From JBFKAV01 sp041621405 (lineage in GTDB: Bacteria > Pseudomonadota > Alphaproteobacteria > Rhodobacterales > Rhodobacteraceae), in assembly GCA_041621405.1 (NCBI GenBank), contig JBFKAV010000070.1, forward strand, positions 1 through 17,805: 17,805 nucleotides of DNA. The letters run 5' to 3'. Position numbers and translations under genes: made by a program. Shown here one piece after another: positions 1-10,060 of the stretch (its first letter is position 1; each line of letters starts with the position of its first letter). Under the pieces are notes generated by a model. The model saw nothing but the letters and a program-made list of their open reading frames with translations, was not told the DNA's origin and ran no database searches.

Positions 1-8
1 ACTGCGCC

Positions 9-923
9 ATGTCGCAAATCCCTGCCGGCATTGACGAAACCGTCGCGCTTCTGGATGCGCAGGATTACGTCTGCGGCCGCGACCTGGGGACCGTGGCGTT
101 CCTGGCACTGCGACTGGGCAAGCCCTTGTTCCTGGAAGGCGAGGCCGGCGTCGGCAAGACCGAGGTCGCCAAGGCGTTGGCCGCGGGGCTCGGGCGCCGG
201 CTGATCCGGCTGCAATGCTACGAAGGGCTGGACGCGTCCTCGGCCATCTACGAATGGAACTTCTCGGCGCAGATGATCGCCATCCGCACCGCCGAGGCCG
301 CCCAGAAGGCCGATCGGCAGGCGCTGCAGGACGAGCTCTTCACCGGCGATTTCCTGATCCGCCGGCCGCTCCTCGAGGCGCTGGAGCCGCACCCCGAAGG
401 CCCGCCGGTGCTCTTGATCGACGAGGTCGACCGCACCGACGAGCCTTTCGAGGCCTTCCTCCTCGAGGCGCTGTCGGATTACCAGGTGACGATCCCCGAG
501 ATCGGGACGATCCGGGCGCAGACGCCGCCAATCGTGGTGCTGACCTCGAACCGCACCCGCGAGGTGCACGACGCGCTGAAGCGGCGTTGCCTCTATCACT
601 GGGTGGACTACCCGGATTTCGACACCGAGGTGCGGATCCTGCGCGCCCGCGTGCCGGACTGCGCCGAGGCCCTGTCGCGCGAGGTGGTGGCCTTCGTCAA
701 CCGCATGCGCGAGGAGGACCTGTTCAAGAAGCCGGGCGTGGCCGAGGCGATCGACTGGGCGCGCTGCCTGATCGCGCTCGACGTGGTGTCGCTGTCGGCC
801 GAGCTGGTGACGAACACGCTGGGGGCGCTCCTGAAGTACCAGGACGACATCGCCCGGATCGCCGGGTCCGAGGCGGCGCGGATCCTGGAAGAGACGCGGA
901 CCGATCTTGAAGCGGCCGGGTGA
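9..923 (+). CDS. coxD: MoxR-family AAA+ ATPase, CoxD-like maturation factor
   Basis: A 304-residue cytoplasmic AAA+ ATPase of the MoxR/CoxD type. Visible motifs are Walker A GEAGVGKT (residues 44-51), Walker B VLLIDEVDR (134-142), a sensor-1-like VLTSNRTRE (177-185) and the arginine pair KRRC (191-194). In carboxydotrophs CoxD is a chaperone-like ATPase needed to mature the Mo active site of CO dehydrogenase, usually acting with the VWA protein CoxE. That role is established for the family but inferred here. The ATG at 9 gives a normal family length, but only 8 bases lie upstream, so its ribosome site and promoter cannot be judged. The 3' end overlaps coxE by 17 bases, which suggests translational coupling. 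The neighbours coxE and coxSLM support CoxD rather than a generic MoxR protein. Confidence 0.88.
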   Translation: MSQIPAGIDETVALLDAQDYVCGRDLGTVAFLALRLGKPLFLEGEAGVGKTEVAKALAAGLGRRLIRLQCYEGLDASSAIYEWNFSAQMIAIRTAEAAQKADRQALQDELFTGDFLIRRPLLEALEPHPEGPPVLLIDEVDRTDEPFEAFLLEALSDYQVTIPEIGTIRAQTPPIVVLTSNRTREVHDALKRRCLYHWVDYPDFDTEVRILRARVPDCAEALSREVVAFVNRMREEDLFKKPGVAEAIDWARCLIALDVVSLSAELVTNTLGALLKYQDDIARIAGSEAARILEETRTDLEAAG

Positions 924-2211
924 GCTTGCGCCGCCCGCCGGACGGCTGGCCGAGAACATCACGCATTTCGTGCGCAGCTTGCGCCGCTCCGGGATCAGGG
1001 TGGGAACCTCGCAGCTGCACAACGCGATCGAGGCGGCCAGCGTCGCGGGCTTCACCCGGCGCGACGATTTCTACTTCCTGCTGCGCGCGACGCTGATCAC
1101 CCGGCCCGAGCATTTCGAGACCTTCCACCAGGTGTTCCGGCTGTTCTGGCGCACGCCGGACTACATCGAGCGGATGATGGAGATCATGCTGCCGGTGCTG
1201 CAGACCCTGGCCCCGGGCCGCGGCCCACCCAAGGCCGCCGAGCGGCGTGCGCGCGAGGCTCTGGCCGATGAGGCCGGCGGCGAGGGTGCGGCCGAACGCG
1301 CGGTCAAGCTGCAGGAGCTCGAGGTCGACGCCCGCCTGACCTGGTCGCGAAACGAAACCCTGCGGGCGAAGGATTTCGAGCAGATGTCGGCCGCCGAGAT
1401 CGCGGCCGCCGAGGCAGCGGTCCGCGCGCTGGCCCTGCCCGCTCCGCCGCTCCTCTCCCGGCGCATGGCGCCCAGGCCGGGCGGCCGGCGTCCGGACGTG
1501 CGCGCCATGCTGCGGCGCTCGCTCCGGCGCGGCGGCGAGTTCGACCGGCTGGTGATGCGCGCGCCCCGCACCCGGCCGCCGAACCTTGTGGTGCTCTGCG
1601 ACGTGTCCGGCTCGATGTCGGTCTATTCGCGGATGATGATGCACTTCCTGCACGCGCTGACCTGGTCGTCGAATTCCGGTTGGAGCCGGGTTCATGCCTT
1701 CACCTTCGGCACCCGTCTGACCAATGTCTCTCGCGCGCTCCAGCACAAGGACATCGACCGCGCGCTCGCGGCGCTTGGGCAGCAGGTGCGCGACTGGGAG
1801 GGCGGCACCCGGATCGGCGATGCGCTGCACCGGTTCAATCGCGACTGGTCGCGCCGGGTCCTAGGACAGGGCGCGGTGGTGCTCCTGATCACCGACGGGC
1901 TGGAGCGCGGCGACCTGACGATCCTCGCCGCGGAGGCCGAGCGCCTAGCTCTGTCCTGCCGCCGCCTGATCTGGCTCAACCCCTTGCTCCGGTGGGAGGA
2001 GTTCGAACCGAAGGCCGGTGGCATCCACACCCTGATGCCCCATGTCGATGCCTTCCTCGCCTGCCACTCGGTCGACAGCGTGGCCGATCTGGCGAAAGCG
2101 CTGGCGCCTGGCCGAAAGGAGGTTCGGAAGCATCTGCGCGGATATCGACCGGGGTCCCGAAACGCGTCCGTTGCGCAAAAGCGGAATAGGTTTATCATTC
2201 GTAGTCACTAG
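907..2211 (+). CDS. coxE: VWA domain protein, CoxE family
   Basis: A 434-residue cytoplasmic protein of the CoxE family. A conserved N-terminal helical region (FVRSLRRSGIRVG near residues 21-33) is followed by a von Willebrand A domain from about residue 225. Its metal-ion-dependent adhesion site is complete: DVSGS (D232, S234, S236), T301 in the GGTRIGDAL loop and D330 in LLITDGLERG. CoxE proteins pair with the AAA+ ATPase CoxD in post-translational activation of Mo hydroxylases. The start is a TTG at 907 inside the end of coxD, with only a weak GGA upstream, so expression probably relies on coupling. The last 25 or so codons (about 2137-2208) use AGG, AAT, TTT, ATT, CGT and AGT, unlike the GC-rich body, and may not be native CoxE sequence. 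Confidence 0.87.
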   Translation: MKRPGELAPPAGRLAENITHFVRSLRRSGIRVGTSQLHNAIEAASVAGFTRRDDFYFLLRATLITRPEHFETFHQVFRLFWRTPDYIERMMEIMLPVLQTLAPGRGPPKAAERRAREALADEAGGEGAAERAVKLQELEVDARLTWSRNETLRAKDFEQMSAAEIAAAEAAVRALALPAPPLLSRRMAPRPGGRRPDVRAMLRRSLRRGGEFDRLVMRAPRTRPPNLVVLCDVSGSMSVYSRMMMHFLHALTWSSNSGWSRVHAFTFGTRLTNVSRALQHKDIDRALAALGQQVRDWEGGTRIGDALHRFNRDWSRRVLGQGAVVLLITDGLERGDLTILAAEAERLALSCRRLIWLNPLLRWEEFEPKAGGIHTLMPHVDAFLACHSVDSVADLAKALAPGRKEVRKHLRGYRPGSRNASVAQKRNRFIIRSH

Positions 2212-2490
2212 CCATTCCGATGCAGGGATCTGCTGATGGAATTGGCCGGAAAGCGCCGAGGCTTCGCTGTAATGGCTGCGGAGGTGCTGCCAACCCGCGA
2301 GAGAGACGAAATTCTCCTGCGGCCCTGGGTCAAGGCGCTGGCCGGCCTCCTGTTCTGTTTCTCCGCCAGAAATTTTTCCGGCCGTTCCATCGGCAGCTTC
2401 CAGCACTACCCGCGCCAAAACGGCACGCCGGTCTCGTAACCGGTGGCCGGACGGCGCGGGAGGCCGGAATTCGAACACAGGGAGGAGTCG
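2212..2490. other. coxE-coxS intergenic region
   Basis: A 279-bp spacer with no convincing gene. Short reading frames through it (for example 2236-2439) lack a ribosome site and resemble nothing I know. Seen in it: CGGAAT (2182-2187, inside the coxE end) and ATTCCG (2214-2219) form a loose inverted repeat around the coxE stop. A TGTAAT at 2268-2273 is a fair -10 match, but its best -35 (TTGGCC, 2243-2248) is 19 bp away. A 7-bp hairpin (arms 2426-2432 and 2439-2445, 6-base loop, one G-U pair) lies in the would-be coxS leader. The gap suggests that coxSLM has its own promoter, but none can be placed firmly. Confidence 0.4.
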
Positions 2491-2961
2491 ATGACGAAAG
2501 TATCCATGAAGGTGAACGGCAAGGCGGTCAGCCGCGACGTTCCAGACGAGACGCTCCTGTCGGATTTCCTGCGCGAGAACCTGCGCCTGACCGGGACCCA
2601 CGTGGGCTGCGACACCGCCCAGTGCGGCGCCTGCGTGGTGCACGTGGACGGCAAGGCGCTGAAATCCTGCGCGGCGCTGGCGGTGGCGCTCGAAGGGGCC
2701 GAGGTGACCACGATCGAGGGCCTGGCCGACGGCGAACTGCACCCGATGCAGAAAGCCTTCAACGACGCCCACGGTCTGCAATGCGGCTTCTGCACCCCCG
2801 GCATGATCATGACCAGCGTCGACATAGTGAACCGCTACAAGGCGGCAGGCAAGGCGCTCGCCGAGGCCGACATCCGGCGCGAGCTGGAGGGGAATATTTG
2901 CCGCTGCACCGGATACCAGAACATCGTCAAGGCGGTGAGCCAGGCCGCCGGCGAAATGTGA
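2491..2961 (+). CDS. coxS: Form II CO dehydrogenase-like small subunit, [2Fe-2S]
   Basis: A 156-residue iron-sulfur subunit of a xanthine oxidase-family Mo hydroxylase. It carries electrons from the Mo site in CoxL to FAD in CoxM, in the cytoplasm or at the inner face of the membrane. Two [2Fe-2S] domains are visible. The plant-ferredoxin-like N-terminal domain has C40, C45, C48 and C60 (GCDTAQCGAC...SC). The helical C-terminal domain has CGFC (C98, C101) and CRC (C137, C139), with Q97 next to the first pair as usual for contact with the pterin cofactor. The start is the ATG at 2491 because GGAGGAG stands at 2481-2487. A GTG at 2443 would add 16 residues foreign to the family. coxL follows after 16 bases. 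The length matches CoxS homologues. Confidence 0.95.
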   Translation: MTKVSMKVNGKAVSRDVPDETLLSDFLRENLRLTGTHVGCDTAQCGACVVHVDGKALKSCAALAVALEGAEVTTIEGLADGELHPMQKAFNDAHGLQCGFCTPGMIMTSVDIVNRYKAAGKALAEADIRRELEGNICRCTGYQNIVKAVSQAAGEM

Positions 2962-2977
2962 GCGGGAGGAGGACGAC

Positions 2978-5320
<2,343 letters not shown>

Positions 5321-5333
5321 GGAGGACGACGCA

Positions 5334-6116
5334 ATGTATCCCACGAAGTATCACAAGCCTTCCTCCGTGGCCGACGCCGTGGCGCTTCTGACCGGCGGCG
5401 AGGACGCCGCGATTCTGGCCGGGGGGCAGACGCTGCTGACGACCATGAAGCAGCACCTCGCGGCCCCGAGCGACCTCGTCGACGTGCGTGGCCTGGGGCT
5501 GAGGGGGATCACCTCCGCCGGCGGCGCGGTGACCATCGGCGCAACCACCACCCATGCCGAGGTCGCGGCGAGCGGCAAGGTTCCCGCGGCGCTGGAGGGC
5601 CTGGCGGCCGGCATCGGCGATCCGCAGGTACGCAACGCGGGCACGATCGGCGGGTCGCTGGCCAACAACGATCCGGCGGCGGACTATCCGGCCGCGGTGC
5701 TGGCGATGGGTGCGACCGTCAACACCTCTAAGCGCGAGATCGGTGCCGACGACTACTTCCGGGGCTTGTTCGACACGGCGCTGGACGACGACGAGATCAT
5801 CATCGCCGTCCGCTTCCCGGCGGCCGAGCGTGCGGGCTATGCGAAGTTCCGCCATCCCGCCTCGCGCTTCGCCCTGGTCGGCGTGTTCGTCGCCAAGACC
5901 GCCGGAAGTGTGCGCGTGGCCGTCACCGGCGCCGGCGAGAGCGGGGTGTTCCGCCATGCGGGGCTCGAGGCCGCCCTCACCGCCGACTGGTCGGCCGACG
6001 CCGTCGATGGAATCGAAGTCTCGGCCGAAGGGCTGATGTCAGACATCCACGGCGACGCCGAATATCGCGCGAACCTGATCAAGGTGATGGCCAAGCGCGC
6101 CGTCGCGGCCAGCTGA
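5334..6116 (+). CDS. coxM: Form II CO dehydrogenase-like FAD-binding subunit
   Basis: A 260-residue FAD subunit of the Mo hydroxylase, passing electrons from the [2Fe-2S] centres to an acceptor such as quinone. The N-terminal FAD domain shows AGGQTLL (residues 29-35) and NAGTIGGSLANNDPAADYPA (101-120), the two classic flavin-binding stretches of the CoxM/XdhB family. The C-terminal CO-dehydrogenase flavoprotein domain follows from about residue 165. The length is slightly below the 280-290 typical of form I CoxM. The ATG at 5334 is chosen because GGAGG lies at 5321-5325. An in-frame upstream extension from 5244 would overlap coxL. It is the last gene of the block: no XdhC, CoxG or CoxF-like gene follows before the convergent transporter operon. 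Confidence 0.94.
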   Translation: MYPTKYHKPSSVADAVALLTGGEDAAILAGGQTLLTTMKQHLAAPSDLVDVRGLGLRGITSAGGAVTIGATTTHAEVAASGKVPAALEGLAAGIGDPQVRNAGTIGGSLANNDPAADYPAAVLAMGATVNTSKREIGADDYFRGLFDTALDDDEIIIAVRFPAAERAGYAKFRHPASRFALVGVFVAKTAGSVRVAVTGAGESGVFRHAGLEAALTADWSADAVDGIEVSAEGLMSDIHGDAEYRANLIKVMAKRAVAAS

Positions 6117-6130
6117 GCCGATCATCGGCA

Positions 6131-6155
6131 CCGCGCCCGGGTCCTCCGGGTGCGG
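6131..6155. terminator. Hairpin between convergent coxM and dppF
   Basis: Arms CCGCGCCCGG (6131-6140) and CCGGGTGCGG (6146-6155) form a 10-bp stem with one G-U pair and a 5-base loop. It begins 15 bases after the coxM stop, in the 85-bp spacer between two convergent operons. There is no T-run, so it is a GC hairpin rather than a canonical intrinsic terminator. It could stop or protect transcripts from either side. Confidence 0.5.
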
Positions 6156-6201
6156 CGCCTGTGCGCTCTCCCGGAAACGCGGGCGGCGAGCTCCGACCTG
6201 C

Positions 6202-7164
6202 CTAGCCCGGGGTTTCCGGGAAATGGCAGGCGGCGGCGTGCGGGGCTCCCTCCAGGTCCGGCCGGCGGGCTCGGCACAGCTTCTCGGCCTTCCAGCAGCG
6301 TGGTGCGAAGGCGCAACCCGGCGGCACCGACAGCGGCGAGGGAAGCTCGCCCGTCAGCCTGATCCGGCTGCGCTTCGCGGTCGGGTCGACCGACGGCGTC
6401 GCCGACAGGAGCGCCTTGGTATAGGGGTGCCGGGGCGCGCCGAAGACGCGCTCCTTCGTGCCCGCCTCGACGACGCGGCCGAGATACATCACCGCCACCT
6501 CGTCGGCGACGTGGCGCACCACGGAGAGGTCGTGGGAAATGAACAGGTAGGCCAGGCCGAGCCGCTCCTGCAGGTCGAGAAGCAGGTTCAGGATCTGGCT
6601 CTGGATTGACAGGTCGAGGGCCGAGACCGGCTCGTCGAGAACCAGGAGCTTCGGCTCGAGCATCAGTGCGCGCGCCACCGCGATTCGCTGCCGCTGCCCG
6701 CCCGAGAACATGTGCGGATAGCGCTCGTAATGCTCCTCGCGCAGGCCGACCAGGCGCATCATGTCGAGCGCCCGCCGGCGCCGCTCCTCGGGCCCGAGAT
6801 CGCGCCGGTTGATTTTCAGGGGCTCCTCCAGAATCGTGCCCACCCGTTGCCGGAGGTTGAGCGAGCCGTAGGGGTCCTGGAACACGATCTGCACGTCGGT
6901 GCGCAGCTCGTCCCAGCGGGCGGGAACCACCTCGACGCCGGCGATCTGGAAGCTGCCGCCCGTCGGCTCCTCGATCATCGTCACCATCCGCGCGAGGGTG
7001 GACTTGCCGCAGCCGGACTCGCCGACGACGGCCAGCGTCCTGCCGGCGGCGATCGAGAACGACACTTCGGCGACGGCGTGGACCACCTTCGGCGCGGCGA
7101 ACAGGCCGCCGCCGACGAGGTAGTCGCGGCTGAGATCCCGCGCGGCGATCACCGGCGCCGTCAC
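6202..7164 (-). CDS. dppF: Dipeptide ABC transporter ATP-binding protein DppF
   Basis: A 320-residue cytoplasmic ATPase that pairs with DppD to power peptide import. Motifs are Walker A GESGCGKST (48-56), Q-loop Q96 in VFQDPYGSLN, signature FSGGQRQR (153-160), Walker B LLVLDEP (173-179) and H-loop H211. The C-terminal oligopeptide/dipeptide extension (about 235-320) has HPYTKALLSA and four cysteines (C284, C290, C297, C313). In related transporters such cysteines can hold an iron-sulfur cluster. The start is GTG at 7164, with GAGGAG 8 bases upstream. It overlaps the dppD stop in a GTGA junction. It is the last gene of the operon. The DppF assignment over OppF rests on the dppA-like binding protein in the same operon. 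Confidence 0.93.
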   Translation of the reverse strand: MTAPVIAARDLSRDYLVGGGLFAAPKVVHAVAEVSFSIAAGRTLAVVGESGCGKSTLARMVTMIEEPTGGSFQIAGVEVVPARWDELRTDVQIVFQDPYGSLNLRQRVGTILEEPLKINRRDLGPEERRRRALDMMRLVGLREEHYERYPHMFSGGQRQRIAVARALMLEPKLLVLDEPVSALDLSIQSQILNLLLDLQERLGLAYLFISHDLSVVRHVADEVAVMYLGRVVEAGTKERVFGAPRHPYTKALLSATPSVDPTAKRSRIRLTGELPSPLSVPPGCAFAPRCWKAEKLCRARRPDLEGAPHAAACHFPETPG

Positions 7165-8141
7165 GACGCGGTCTCCTCGGCCGCCTCGGCCAGCGGGTAG
7201 TGGCAGCGGGCGAAGCCGAGCGCCGGCGTCTGCATCGGCGGCGGCTCACGCCGGCACCTTTCGTCGGCGAAGCCGCAGCGCGGCGAGAAGAGGCACCCGA
7301 CGGGGCGGTCGTGCAGCCCGGGAACGACGCCGGGGATCGTCGGCAACCGCCGTTCGGTTGCGCGCTCGGGCAGCGCCGCGAGCAGCGCCGCAGTGTAGGG
7401 ATGGTGCGGCCGCCGGAACAGCTCGACCACGGGCTGGTCCTCGACCTTCTGGCCCGCGTATTGCACCACCACCCGCTCGGCGGTCTCGGCGACCACGCCC
7501 ATGTCGTGGGTGATCAGGATGAGGCCCATGCCGGTGTCCTTCTGCAGGCCTGTCAGAAGGTCGAGGATCTGGGCCTGGATGGTGACGTCGAGCGCCGTCG
7601 TGGGCTCGTCGGCGATCAGGAGCCGCGGCCGGCAGGCGATGGCCATGGCGATCATCGCCCGCTGGTTCATCCCGCCCGAAAGCTGATGTGGAAAGGTGCC
7701 GAGCCGCTGCTCCGGGTCCGGGATCCCGACCATGTCGAAAAGCTCGACCGCGCGGCCCTGACGCTCGGTCCGCGTAAGCTCCGTGTGCTGGCGCAGCGCT
7801 TCGCGGATCTGCATGCCCACGGTGAAGCAGGGGTTCAGGGACGACATCGGCTCCTGGAAGATCATCGCGATGTCCTTGCCGATGATCTGCCGCCGCGCCT
7901 TCGGCTCCAGCCGGCGCAGGTCGGTGCCCTCGAACAGCATCTCGTCGGCGGTGATCGTCGCCGTCCATGGCAGGAGGCCCATGACCGCCAGCATCGCCAC
8001 CGACTTGCCCGATCCGCTCTCGCCCACGATGGCGAGGATCTCGCCCCGCTCAACCTCGATATCGACACCGTCCACGGCGCGGAGCGGGCCGGCGGCGGTC
8101 TGGAATTCGACCGAGAGGTTGCGCACGGTGAGCAGCGGCAC
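7161..8141 (-). CDS. dppD: Dipeptide ABC transporter ATP-binding protein DppD
   Basis: A 326-residue partner ATPase of DppF. Motifs are Walker A GESGSGKS (40-47), Q-loop Q96 in IFQEPMSSLNP, signature LSGGMNQR (154-161, where GGMRQR or GGMQQR is commoner), Walker B LLIADEP (174-180), D-loop TALD and H-loop H212. The C-terminal peptide-transporter extension has HPYTAALLAALP and cysteines C283, C289, C296 and C313. The start is GTG at 8141, preceded by a purine-rich GAGGAGGAG. Only 3 bases separate it from the dppC stop, and its own stop overlaps the dppF start. Tight spacing indicates one transcript and near-equal synthesis of the two ATPases. Confidence 0.93.
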   Translation of the reverse strand: MPLLTVRNLSVEFQTAAGPLRAVDGVDIEVERGEILAIVGESGSGKSVAMLAVMGLLPWTATITADEMLFEGTDLRRLEPKARRQIIGKDIAMIFQEPMSSLNPCFTVGMQIREALRQHTELTRTERQGRAVELFDMVGIPDPEQRLGTFPHQLSGGMNQRAMIAMAIACRPRLLIADEPTTALDVTIQAQILDLLTGLQKDTGMGLILITHDMGVVAETAERVVVQYAGQKVEDQPVVELFRRPHHPYTAALLAALPERATERRLPTIPGVVPGLHDRPVGCLFSPRCGFADERCRREPPPMQTPALGFARCHYPLAEAAEETAS

Positions 8142-8144
8142 CGG

Positions 8145-9053
8145 TCAGCTCCTCCTCAGCTTGGGATCGAGCGCGTCGCGCAGCCCGTCGCCCATCAGGT
8201 TGATCGCGAGCACGGTGACGAGGATGCAGAGGCCCGGCAACGTCACCACCCACCAGGCGCGGAGCAGGAACTCGCGCGCGTCGGCCAGCATCGTGCCCCA
8301 TTCCGGCGTCGGCGGCTGCGCGCCCATACCGAGGAAGCCCAGCGCGGCCGCGTCGAGGATCGCGGTGGAGAACGACAGCGCCGCCTGCACGATGATCGGC
8401 GCCAGGCAGTTCGGCAGCACCGTCACGAACATCAGACGCGGCCATTTCGCGCCCGCCACGCGGGCCGCGATCACGTAGTCCTTGGAGCGTTCGTTCAGGA
8501 CCGAGGCGCGGGTCAGCCGGACGTAGTGCGGCTGCAGCACCAGCGCGATTGCGATCATCGCGTTGACCAGCGATGGCCCGAGGATCGCGACCAGCACCAG
8601 CGCGAGCAGGAGCGAGGGGAAGGCAAGGATGATGTCCATCAGCCGCATGATGATCGTGTCGAGCCACTTCGGCGCGAAGCCCGCGATCAGGCCGACCAGG
8701 ATGCCCCCGGACGCCGACACGACCACGACCACGACGCCGACGAAGAACGAGAACCGAGCGCCGTGCAGCAGCCGCGAGAGCATGTCGCGTCCCAGGGCGT
8801 CGGTCCCGAGCGGAAAGGCCCAGCTGCCGCCATCCTGCCAGACCGGCGGTTGCAGCGTGGCACGACGGAACTGGGCGGTGGGATCGTAGGGGGCGAGGAC
8901 GTCGGCGAGAACCGCGATCAGGACGAAGGCGGCGAAGACCCAGAGCCCGAAGACGGCGCCGCGGTTCTCGCGGAAATAGGTCCAGAAATCGCGCAGCCGG
9001 CCCGGGCGCCGGGGCCGGGCAGTCTGGGCGATCTCCTCCGCGGCGCCGCTCAT
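8145..9053 (-). CDS. dppC: Dipeptide ABC transporter permease DppC
   Basis: A 302-residue inner-membrane permease. A cytoplasmic N-terminus holds the FRENRGAVFGLW stretch typical of DppC/OppC. It is followed by about six membrane segments, with clear ones near residues 36-56, 104-127, 141-178 and 271-289. The periplasmic loop motif HPLGTDALGRD-like PLGTDALGRDMLSR is at 81-94. The EAA coupling loop (DYVIAARVAGAKWPR, 192-206) docks on the ATPases. The true start is the ATG at 9053, with AGGAAG a few bases upstream. The open frame runs further upstream to 9620, but that part is antisense shadow of dppB. The start overlaps the dppB stop (ATGA), and dppD follows after 3 bases. Confidence 0.93.
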   Translation of the reverse strand: MSGAAEEIAQTARPRRPGRLRDFWTYFRENRGAVFGLWVFAAFVLIAVLADVLAPYDPTAQFRRATLQPPVWQDGGSWAFPLGTDALGRDMLSRLLHGARFSFFVGVVVVVVSASGGILVGLIAGFAPKWLDTIIMRLMDIILAFPSLLLALVLVAILGPSLVNAMIAIALVLQPHYVRLTRASVLNERSKDYVIAARVAGAKWPRLMFVTVLPNCLAPIIVQAALSFSTAILDAAALGFLGMGAQPPTPEWGTMLADAREFLLRAWWVVTLPGLCILVTVLAINLMGDGLRDALDPKLRRS

Positions 9054-10060
9054 CCGCGCTTCCTGATCTTCGGGTTGATCAGGCCGTAGAGCAGATCGAC
9101 CGTCAGGTTCACGATCATCACCATGAGCGCGATCATGAGCAGCCCGCCCTGCACCACAGGATAGTCGCGCCGGAAGATCGAATCGACCATCCACTTGCCG
9201 ATCCCCGGCCAGGAGAAGATCGTCTCGGTCAGGATCGCGCCGGCGAGCAACGTGCCGACCGAGAGCCCGATCACCGTGACCACCGGAATGAGCGCATTGC
9301 GCAGGGCGTGCAGCCCGTTCACGCGGATCGGGTGCAGTCCCTTGGCGCGCGCGGTGCGGATGTAGTCCTCGCCCAGGACCTCGAGCATCGCCGAGCGCGT
9401 CTGCCGCGCGATGACAGCCAATGGAATCGTTCCCAAGACGATGGTCGGCAGGATCAGGTGCCAGACCGCCGATGCGAAGGCCCCCTCCTGGCCCGAGAGG
9501 AGCGAGTCGACCAGCATCAGGCCGGTCACGTCGGGAAAGAAGTAGAAGAGCGCGATCCGCCCCGAGACCGGGGTCCAGCCGAGCTGCCCCGAGAACACGA
9601 TGATCAGCAGCAGGGCCCACCAGAAGATCGGCATCGAGTAGCCGACCAGGGCCCCCGACATCAGCGCCCGGTCGAAGAGCTTGCCGCGGTACACCGCGGC
9701 GATCACGCCGGCGGGCAGGCCCAGGAGCGTTGCGAAGATGATCGCGCAGAGCGAAAGCTCGAGCGTCGCCGGAAATAGCGTGAAGAACTCGTTCCAGACC
9801 GGTCGGTTGGTGACGAAGCTGTTGCCGAGGTCGCCCTGCAGGACGCCGGAGAGGTATTCCCAGAACTGCTGCCAGAGCGGCTTATCGAAGCCGAAGCGCC
9901 GGACAAGCTCCTGGTAGCGCTCCTCGGTCAGCCCGCGCTCTCCGGCCATCACGATGATCGGGTCGCCGGGCAGGACGCGGATGAAGGAAAACGAGATGAT
10001 GGTGACGCCGAGGAACGTCGGCACGAAGGTCAGGAGCCGGGCGAGGAAATAGCGCAGCAT
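9050..10060 (-). CDS. dppB: Dipeptide ABC transporter permease DppB
   Basis: A 336-residue inner-membrane permease forming the translocation pore with DppC. The N-terminal signature MLRYFLARLL and the first membrane segment (about 9-29) are typical of DppB. They are followed by the PGDP motif (31-34), a large periplasmic loop with GDLGNSF (76-82), further membrane segments (about 101-122, 136-157, 195-220, 257-280 and 305-327) and the EAA loop (DYIRTARAKGLHPIRV, 232-247). The C-terminus LINPKIRKRG is also characteristic. The start overlaps the stop of the M24 peptidase gene (ATGA) and has no evident Shine-Dalgarno of its own, so translation is probably coupled to the peptidase gene. Confidence 0.93.
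   Translation of the reverse strand: MLRYFLARLLTFVPTFLGVTIISFSFIRVLPGDPIIVMAGERGLTEERYQELVRRFGFDKPLWQQFWEYLSGVLQGDLGNSFVTNRPVWNEFFTLFPATLELSLCAIIFATLLGLPAGVIAAVYRGKLFDRALMSGALVGYSMPIFWWALLLIIVFSGQLGWTPVSGRIALFYFFPDVTGLMLVDSLLSGQEGAFASAVWHLILPTIVLGTIPLAVIARQTRSAMLEVLGEDYIRTARAKGLHPIRVNGLHALRNALIPVVTVIGLSVGTLLAGAILTETIFSWPGIGKWMVDSIFRRDYPVVQGGLLMIALMVMIVNLTVDLLYGLINPKIRKRG

Noticed and set aside
2273..2287. Possible sigma-54 promoter (GG-N10-GC) before coxS
   Set aside because: Only the GG and GC dinucleotides and TGGC match. The TTGC element is GTGC, and such spacing is common by chance in GC-rich DNA.
2236..2439. 67-codon frame in the coxE-coxS gap as a possible small gene or coxG remnant
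   Set aside because: It begins MELAG, vaguely like CoxG, but the following residues lack the WxALxDP motif in any frame, and no ribosome site is present.
7200..9089. 629-codon open frame on the plus strand across dppD and dppC
   Set aside because: It crosses two well-supported genes on the other strand, is rich in Arg, His, Gln and Asp, and shows no domain. It is a codon-bias shadow.
9054..9620. Upstream extension of the dppC reading frame
   Set aside because: It overlaps dppB in another frame. The ATG at 9053 has a good ribosome site, overlaps the dppB stop and gives the normal DppC N-terminus.
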